Source of the DNA: Triplophysa rosa
Lineage: Eukaryota > Chordata > Actinopteri > Cypriniformes > Nemacheilidae
Length of the DNA: 64,000 nucleotides
Assembly: GCF_024868665.1 (NCBI RefSeq)
Contig: NC_079908.1
Coordinates: 559,297-623,296, forward strand
Direction of reading: 5' to 3'
In this document: positions 43,301-52,000 of the stretch, one piece after another
Layout: every line of letters starts with the position of its first letter
Position numbering within the stretch: the stretch's first letter is position 1
Notes under the pieces: model-generated
What the model was told of the DNA's origin: nothing
Databases searched by the model: none
Seen by the model: only the letters and a program-made list of their open reading frames with translations
Program-made: the position numbers and the translations under genes

Positions 43301-46300
43301 CTGAAACGGTCTCATGTGCAGGAGGCCCAGAGGTATCACTGTGGGACCTAGAACTCTTTGAAAGTAATGAGTAGTGACTTTCTGGCCTAGCCTGATGCTC
43401 CTCAGGGTGCTCAGGATGGATTCGACACGTGCAGGAGACAGTTGTGCCTGCATCGCGGTCGAGGCCCATATTATCCCCAAATACGTTGTATTTTACATAG
43501 GGGGGAGAACGCTCTTTGTGGCGTTGAGTCTTAACCCGAGAGCTTTGAGATGAGCTAGGACGACATCCCGATGTTGAAGCGCTAGCTCCCGAGACTGAGC
43601 TAAAACCAGCCAGTCGTCTATGTAATTCAAAATGCAGATGCCCTGGAGTTGCAGAGGAGCCAGAGCTGCATCCATGCATTCCTTGTATGTGCGGGGTGAC
43701 AAGGCATGGCCGAATGGAAGAACCCTATACTGGTAAGCCTTGTCCCCCCGAAAGCGAACCTCAGGAATTTCCTGTGTTGTGGCAGGATCTCTATATGAAA
43801 GTATGCATCTTTCAGATCGATCGTCACGAACCAGTTGTGCAACTGAATGTGAGACACAATCATCTTGATTGTCAACATTTTGAACTTGTGCGTCTTTAGG
43901 TAGCGGTTTAATCTGCAAAGATCTAGGATTGGACGCAATCCCCCATCCCTTTTGGGAACTAGAAAATACCGGCTGTAGTAGCCTGATTCTCTGTCTGGTA
44001 GGGGAACACGTTCTATGGCCCCTTTGACCATCAGAGCTTGTAACTCTTGTGCCAACAGATGCTCTCGCTCTGGTTGCACGGACGTGAAGACCACGCCGTT
44101 GAAACGTGGAGGGTGATATGCAAATTGAATCCTGTAGCCCTGGTCTACGGTTCTTTATACCCATGGAGAGATACCTGGCAGTATTTTCCACGCTGCCAGC
44201 TTCTCTGAAAGGGGTATCAATGTTGGCACTTCGTCTCGTTGGGGGGATGCCAGATGTCTAGCATCCTGAGATACGGCAGGAGACAACCGAACATCTAGCA
44301 TTCTTGTTGAACCCGCTAATGCCCGAAACGCCGGTGGCAGCAGAGATTGCAAAGCGGCCCTGTGAGGGTGCCGAAGAGGAGCCTCTAATTTCTTTTGGAA
44401 TTTTATGCACCCCTCCTCGGGGGGGCACACCCCCACAGTCCCGGGCACACGTCTCGGGATCTCTTCTTATAAGAGATGAAGTGCCTCAGGTCTGACACTC
44501 CCGGGGCGGCCTGAGGGGTGCGGTGGGCCGCTCCCCTGCCTCTGCGAGGGGGGGCACGACTCGCCACACTCTCCCTGATGGCCTCGCGCCTCAGGTAGAC
44601 CAGATCCACCAGAGACTGTGTGCCTGGTCAGGACCGGGGAACTGGTCCGGAGTGGGTGGCCGACACTCCAGACACTTGAGCATGGCGGGGGAGATACCTC
44701 ACAAACGCCTCTTCGTGGCGTTTCGCCTCCCGGAACCTGGTGACCACGGTGTTGACCGCGTCACCAAACAGCCCAGAAGGCGAGATCGGGGCATCAAGGA
44801 GGAACGCCCGGTCTCTGTCCTTGATGCCCGTGAGGTTCAACCACAGATGTCTCTCCGGCCGATGGCACTGGCCGTCTGCTTGGTAGCATGGAGAGATAGG
44901 TCTGTGGCCAGGCGTAGCTCTGCAAACGCCGTTTCATCAATCACCCCGCCAGTGCTCACATCATCCAGCAGGTCAGCCTGGTATGCCTGCAGAACTGCCA
45001 TGGTGGGCAGGGCAGCACCAGCCTGACCAGCTGCCTGAAAAGCCTCCCCCATTGGCTTGGTGGGGAGAGAAGGCTTTTTCAGGGACGACGACGTCCCGGG
45101 GGAGAGATAGCACACCAGCGTCTCTTCCACACGGGGCATTGTCGTATACCCCTGTGGTTTCGCGCCAACGATAGTCGAAGAAATCGACGTCGATGGCACG
45201 AACACACGGGAGGAATGTGGCTTTTGCCACGAACGGGACAACTCGCCGTGTAAATCTTCAAAGAAGGGGAGGGCCCTACGCTGGTGCTCCTCCCCTCGGC
45301 CACCCGACAGGTATCTGTCATCTAACTTTGAGCCTTTGGGGGCCTCTCTTTTTCCTGTGGCCAGTCGAGCTTGAGACGGTCGACTGCATTCGTCACCGCC
45401 CCTAGAAGCTCGTCAAGCGCTTTAGCGTCATGAGAGGAACGCCCAGAGGCGGCACTCTCCAACCCCGCAGAAACAAGGTATGCTTCGTCCTCTGCCCGAT
45501 TCGAAGAGGTGCCGGGGCACGCTTCGGAAGTTGACGCTAGGACGTCGCGGTTCGGTGAGTGCACAGGGGAAGCAGACTGATCCGTCTCCCGTGCCTTGGT
45601 TAAATCGAACCGCGAACCCTGGGACTAGGGAGTGGCGGCTCGGCCCTTTTTAAAGAAAGAAAGCCAAGCACGGAGAACACGGATGCCGGGGGCATCGCAG
45701 AGTTCGCACTCTCCTTCGAGCCCCAGGGCAGCATGGTCAGCCCCCAAGCACTCAAAGCTAAATTCATGCTTGTCCAGTTCGGAGAGGAACCTCTCACAAG
45801 GAGGCACACATCTCCGCTCTGAATTTAATATGACTTATTTATTTAACTCGTCTTAAATATACGTATAAAAGGCTAAGTTACGGTAGTGCTTAGACACTTT
45901 ATATATCGATATATATATAGACTTCTTTGTTAAACTCTTTAGTTAAACTCTTTTTTTTTTCACAAATGCAAGACACACATGCACACACAAAGCGGTCCTT
46001 GAAGACAAAGAAACCTGAAGATGCGTCCGCGTCACGCGTATTTATAACCTGCAGGTGCTGGGGTAATTAGCCACGTCACCTGCCGAGGTTATTTAAAGCC
46101 AAAAGAATTTGGCGTGTTTGACATACGTGCTTCACAACCGGTCGAACAAAGACTGTTCTCCCATAGCATTTGAAACGTAGCATCGAGTGTAGCTTTTGAT
46201 AGGGAACAGACACACATTCACTCTGGGAAACACTACAATAGAACACACTTTACACTACGATTATCTCGGCCTAAAAATCAGTGCATCAGGAGGTTTTGGT

Positions 46301-49018
46301 CTGGCAGTGAATGCACTCAAAGAGAAAGCTAGACGAGCATTTTACGCCATCAAAGGCAGATTCACCCAAACAGATATTCCAGTTCCAGTCTGGTGTCAAA
46401 TCTTTGATAGTGTAATTATGCCTATAGCTCTATATGGCTGCGAGGTCCACAGTGTCTGACAGATTACTCCTAATGGGACAAACACCCCATAGAATCCCTG
46501 CATGCTGAATTCTGTAAAAACATCTCAAGAGTTCAGAGAAGAACACCAACTAATGCATGCTGGGCTGAATTAGGCAGATACCCCCTGATAATACACATCC
46601 AAAAACATTCCTTCAAATTCTGGACACACCTTAACTCAAGTCCTCCTAACACACTTCAATATGAAGCACTTAAAACCCAAGAGCTGAGACCTAAAGCCAG
46701 TCCCATCTGCCACTTCCGACCGGCACAACCGAACAAAACCAAATCAGAATAAACCAAATGATCAAAGAAAGTCAAAAGTCATATTTAGATCATTGAGAAA
46801 AGGAAAGTAAAAACCAAAGTAAACTAGAATGCTATCGGACCCTAAACAGAAAATACAATCTGGCAGATTATCTCTACACTGTTGGAGATGTGAAACAGAG
46901 ACGGATCCTCAGTGATCACAGTCTGGCGGAAGACACAGACAAACATGGCTTCCAAAGGAAGAACGAGTCTGTGCACACTGTGACACTGGTGAGGTGGAGA
47001 CTGACACACACTTTCTCCTTCATTGTGATCAATTTAAAGATGTGAGAGAGAAACACTTTCACACAATGTCAAAGGTCATGCCAGAGTTTGATAGGTGTTG
47101 AGAAACAGAGCGAATGCAGATGTTAGTGGGGGAGAAGAGACACACATCAGCTGCTGCTTCATTCATCTATCAGCTGCACAAACTACTGCCTTCATCTGCT
47201 ACAATCAATGCACATATACAGTGGCTTGCAAAAGTGTTCATACCCCTTCATTTTATTCAGATTTTGTTATGCTGCTGCCTTATCTTAAACTACTTTAAAA
47301 TGATTAATCTACACTCCATGCACAACAATGACAAAACAAAAAACTGATTTTTGACAGCTTTGCAAATTTATTAAAAATAAAAACAAAAATAAGTACATTG
47401 CATAAGTATTCATACCCTCAACTCAGAAAATGGTTATAGCGCCTTTACAGACTCAAATCTTTTTGGGTATGATGTGAAAAGCTTTACACATCTGCATTTG
47501 GCAATTTTCTGCCATTCTTCTCCTCAGATCCTTTCAAACTCTGTCAGGTTGGATGGAGATCATCAGTAGACAGACATTTTCAGGTTTCTACAGAGATGTT
47601 CAGTTGGGTTCAAGCACTAGCTGGGCCACTCAAGGACATAGACAGAGTTGTCCATAAGCCACTCTTGCATTGTTTTAGTTGTGTGCTTAGGATCATTGTC
47701 ATGTTGGAGAATGAACCTTCTGCCCTGTCCGAGGTTCTGAATGTTCTGGGCTAGGTTTTCATGATCATTATCTCCGTATTTTGTGTACAGTCCCTGAAGC
47801 TGAAAAACACCCCCACATCATGATGCTGTTTCCACTACACTTTACTGTTAAGACGGTATTGTACAGGTGTTGAGCAGTGCTTGTTTTTCTCCAGACATGA
47901 TGCATGAATCTGAGATTCATCAGACCAGAATATCTTGTTTCTGACAGTTTGAAAGATTCGTTGAAGTATGTTTTTGCATATTTCAAGTTTCCATGTGTCT
48001 TCACTGAGCAAAGGCTTGAGTCTGGCCACTAAGCCATAAAGCCCAGATTGGTGGAGTGTTGCAGTGATGTTTGTCCTTCTGTAAGTTTCTCCCATCTCCA
48101 TATATGATCATGGAGCTCAACCAGAGTAATCATCAGCTTCTTGGTCACCGCTCTAACCAAGACCCTTCTCCATCGATGGCTCAGTTTGGACAGGAGGTCA
48201 GCTCAAGTAAGAGATCTGGTGGTTCCAAACCTCTTTCATTGAGGATAAATGGAGGCTACATGCTTCTGTGAACCTTCAATACAGCAGATTTTTTTCAGAA
48301 GTCTTCCCCAGATCTGTGCCTTGATACAATCCTGTCTCATAGCTCTAATGGCAGTTCTTTTGACCTCATGTCTTGGTTTTTACTTTGATATGCATTTTCA
48401 GCTGTTGCACCCTTTATAGAGAGGTATGTGCCGCTCCAAATCATACTTGTTCAACTGAGTTTGGCACAGGTTAACTCCACTCGAAGTGTAGAAACATCAA
48501 CAAGCAAAACTAATGCTTCTGAGCTAAATTTCAAGTGTCCCAGAAAAGGGTATGAATACTTATGCAATGTACTTATTTTTGTTTTTTATTTTTAATAAAT
48601 TTGCAAAGCTGTCAAAAATCAGTTTTTTGTTTTGTCATTATTGTGCATGGAGTGTAGATTAATGTAAAAAAAGAATCATTTAAAGTAGTTTAAGATAAGG
48701 CAGCAGCATAACAAAATGTGAATAAAATGAAGGGGGATGAATACTTTTGCAAGCCACTGTACACTCTTTACTTTTATTACATTCTCATGTTTCTGCCTGA
48801 AATCTACTTTTGATATTGATATTGTATTTCCAGATTTCATTTGTTTACTTACATATACTTTATTTTATATTTCATTCTATATTTATGCCTTACTCAGCAC
48901 CTTATTTTAATTTTACTCTCATGTTTGTACTTATTGTATGTCTTTTGTTATTTGTTCAATGCTTTGGCAATATTGTAAGAACACGCAATCATGCCAATAA
49001 AGTACCTTGAAATTGAAA

Positions 49019-49049
<31 letters not shown>

Positions 49050-52000
49050 TCATAATGATGTTGATGAGAGTAAAGAGTGGAAGTGTTGTGTGTTGTTGTG
49101 TGTTGTGTTGTGTTGTGTTGTGTTGTGTTGTGTACTCACTGTATTGAACATTGTCCTTCATCTTGTGTATGACAGTAAACTTCAGGTTGCTGAGATGTTT
49201 TGCTACATTGATCATCATTCCTGAGATGTTCTCTGGATCTGACGCTCCACACTGAACTCTGGAAGAACATTCAGGAGTCATTCTGACATTCTGCCCAGAC
49301 TTTACATTCACAATCCCAGCAAACACAACACAAACCTCTCCAGCGTGCTCTTCACTTTCTGTTGAAACACAAACACACAATTGACATGATTGACATGATT
49401 GAAAATGAGCCTCATATATTGGAGTGAAGATTGAAGTACCTGTAGGAATGAAACATCTTCAGCTGTCATCTGCTCCTCTACACCTCTGATTGTGTGTGAA
49501 AGAGATGAAATGTCTCTGTTGATCTTCTCAATCTTCTCCTTCATCATCTGACTCTTCTGCTCCTCTTCCTCTCTCAGTGCTCTTATTCTGGCTGATTCTT
49601 CATCATGTAGAAGCTGGTGAAGTTTCTCAAACTCTTCATGAATCTGCGTCTCTGTGCTGCGACTCTGAATCTGAGAAACACAGAATGACTCCATCAGCTC
49701 TCCATCAATATATACATTTACAAAATAACATGATGTTTCATTCAAACCTTTATATGTTCTGCTGTTTTATCCAAATTCTGTTTAAACTTCTCAAATATTC
49801 TCAGTTTCTCCTGTAAGGGTTTTAATGCAGCACTGAGTTTCTCCTGAAAGAAAACAACATGTTCACAATAAATCATGTCATACAGCATTGATATGCACTT
49901 ACATCAACAATTTGTTCATTTAAAAGTGGGAAATGTTTATGTGTTATGGATGTTACAATTCACTGTCCTGACAAAAGAAAACTATACTTTAAAAACACAA
50001 AGAAATGCTTTAAAAACTTTAAGAGAGAAAAAAAACTATTCAGCCGATCTCCGGGTCTGGCGATAGCACTTTTAGCATAGCTTAGCATAGATCATTGAAT
50101 CCAATTAGACCAGTAGCATCGCGTTCAAAAATGACCGAAGAGTTTCGATATTTTTCCTATTTAAACTTGACTCTTCTGTACTTATATCGTGTACTAAGAC
50201 TGGCGGAAAATGAAAAGTTGCGAATTTCTAGGCCGATATGATTAGGAACTATACTCCCATTCCGGTGTAATAATCAAGGTAGTTTGCTGCCGTAACATGG
50301 CAGCAAACTTGATATCATGTTATTACGCCAGATACCGGTTCAAAAATTACCAGTATCTGGTGTAATAATCAAGGAAGTTTGCTGCCGTCACATGGCCGCA
50401 GCAGGCGCAGTGATATCATGCAACGCCTGAAATTTGTCCCCAGCTAGGTAACTTCCAACGTGACCGGCACTGCGCCTGATACTTATTATTACGCCAGATA
50501 CTGGTAATTTTTGAACGCGATTCTACTGGTCTAATTGGATTCAATTATCTATGCTAAGCTATGCTAAAAGTGCTATCGCCAGACTCAGAGATCGGCTGAA
50601 TAGATTCCAAAACGGTAAAACTCAACTTATTAAACTCTGGGGGAGTTGGAGAATGAGCCTATTTAAAAAAGCGTGGAGTGTTCCTTTAAATGACCAAATA
50701 TTGACATATGACATAATATAACATATTTTGCCAGATGTAAACAAAACTGATTCAGAAGTTATAGTTTTTTATCATTTATTTTTAGACAGACTTAAAGTTT
50801 AACATTTGAATTTAGTTCTAAATCTTCTGTTGGATGGTTTTTGTAGTTATGTTGTGATAAAGTGGTCTATACTATACCCTTTCCTTTACTTTTTCTTTTT
50901 TCATAATATGCTGATGTAATTATAAGCCTTCAGATGAAATGACAATGTAAACCTGTGAGAACTGCTTAAGAAATTTAATTTGAATTGAATCTTTTTCATT
51001 ACTGAGGATTTCCTCACCTTCCTTTCTGGTGTGATTCTGTGAAGTTATTATTGATGAGATGGGAGCGGGAACAATGGCTAGCTAATAGTACATTGACATT
51101 GGCCAAATGTTGTTTGTCAGAATTGTTATTCCAGTTTTCTGACTGTAACTCTTACAGCTACCTCGACCACATTTTACTACACACCTTCATGGTATTCAGA
51201 TTCTTTTCTAATGGCTCAGACTTTTAAATGATCACATTTTTGTAGCAACTTAAAAACAGACTCAAATTCCCATTGACATGCATCAAAGGTTCATGTTAAA
51301 CACGCTAACATCCTGTTAAAACAGTCTGCTTGTGTTAAAACGTGTATTACGTGTGTCAGCTTGAGGATGAAACTTTCTAATAAAACATGCTAGAAACGTG
51401 TTGAAACATGCTAACTTCATGTTAAAACATGCTATAACATGCTAGTTTGATGCTGATATACTGGATTTTCAACATGGCAACATCATGTGAAATTATGCTA
51501 GCTTGATATTAAAGCATGTTAGTTTCATGAGAAAACATTCTAGCAACATGTTAGTTTGAAAAATGGCAACGTCATGTTAAACACGTAAAGGGATACTTCA
51601 CCCAAAACTGAAAATCATGTCATCATTGTTCCAAACCTGCATACAGTCAATGTCTTTGTTTTGCTGAACACACAGGAAGATATTTGTAAGAATGTCAGAT
51701 CTCACCCACCATTTACTGCCATAGTAGGGAAATAAATACTATGGGAGTCAATGGGGGGTGAGATTTCACAATATCTTCCTGTGTGTTCAGCAGAACAAAG
51801 ACATTTATACAGGTTTGGAACAATCAGAGGGTGAAAAAATGATGACAGGATTTTCAGTTTTGAGTGAAGTATCCCTTTAACATCATACTGGATCATGTGA
51901 AAACATGTTAAATGTGTTAACATCATGTTAGGAAATGTCAAACCTAAAGCATTTTAAACTATTTAAAGTATATCAGGCATCAAAGTTTGTCTTGTCTGAC

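Larger units (their letters stand above)
41066..46207 (-). mobile_element. DIRS-type tyrosine-recombinase retrotransposon, copy 2, inserted in a LINE
   Basis: 5.14-kb minus-strand element with ITRs (about 41066-41290 and 46015-46207) and an internal complementary region at about 41326-41430 joining both outer edges. gag (45.8-44.6 kb), RT/RNase H (44.2-42.8) and recombinase (42.6-41.5) follow on the minus strand. It splits the LINE ORF between GATAAA and AGACAC with no duplicated base, as expected for recombinase-mediated integration. It is a different family from copy 1 (RT box YIDD rather than YLDD). Frameshifts and deletions make it inactive. Confidence 0.93.

Noticed and set aside
44523..45026. 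Plus-strand 167-codon frame
   Set aside because: Antisense shadow of the DIRS copy 2 gag. The minus-strand reading has family similarity.
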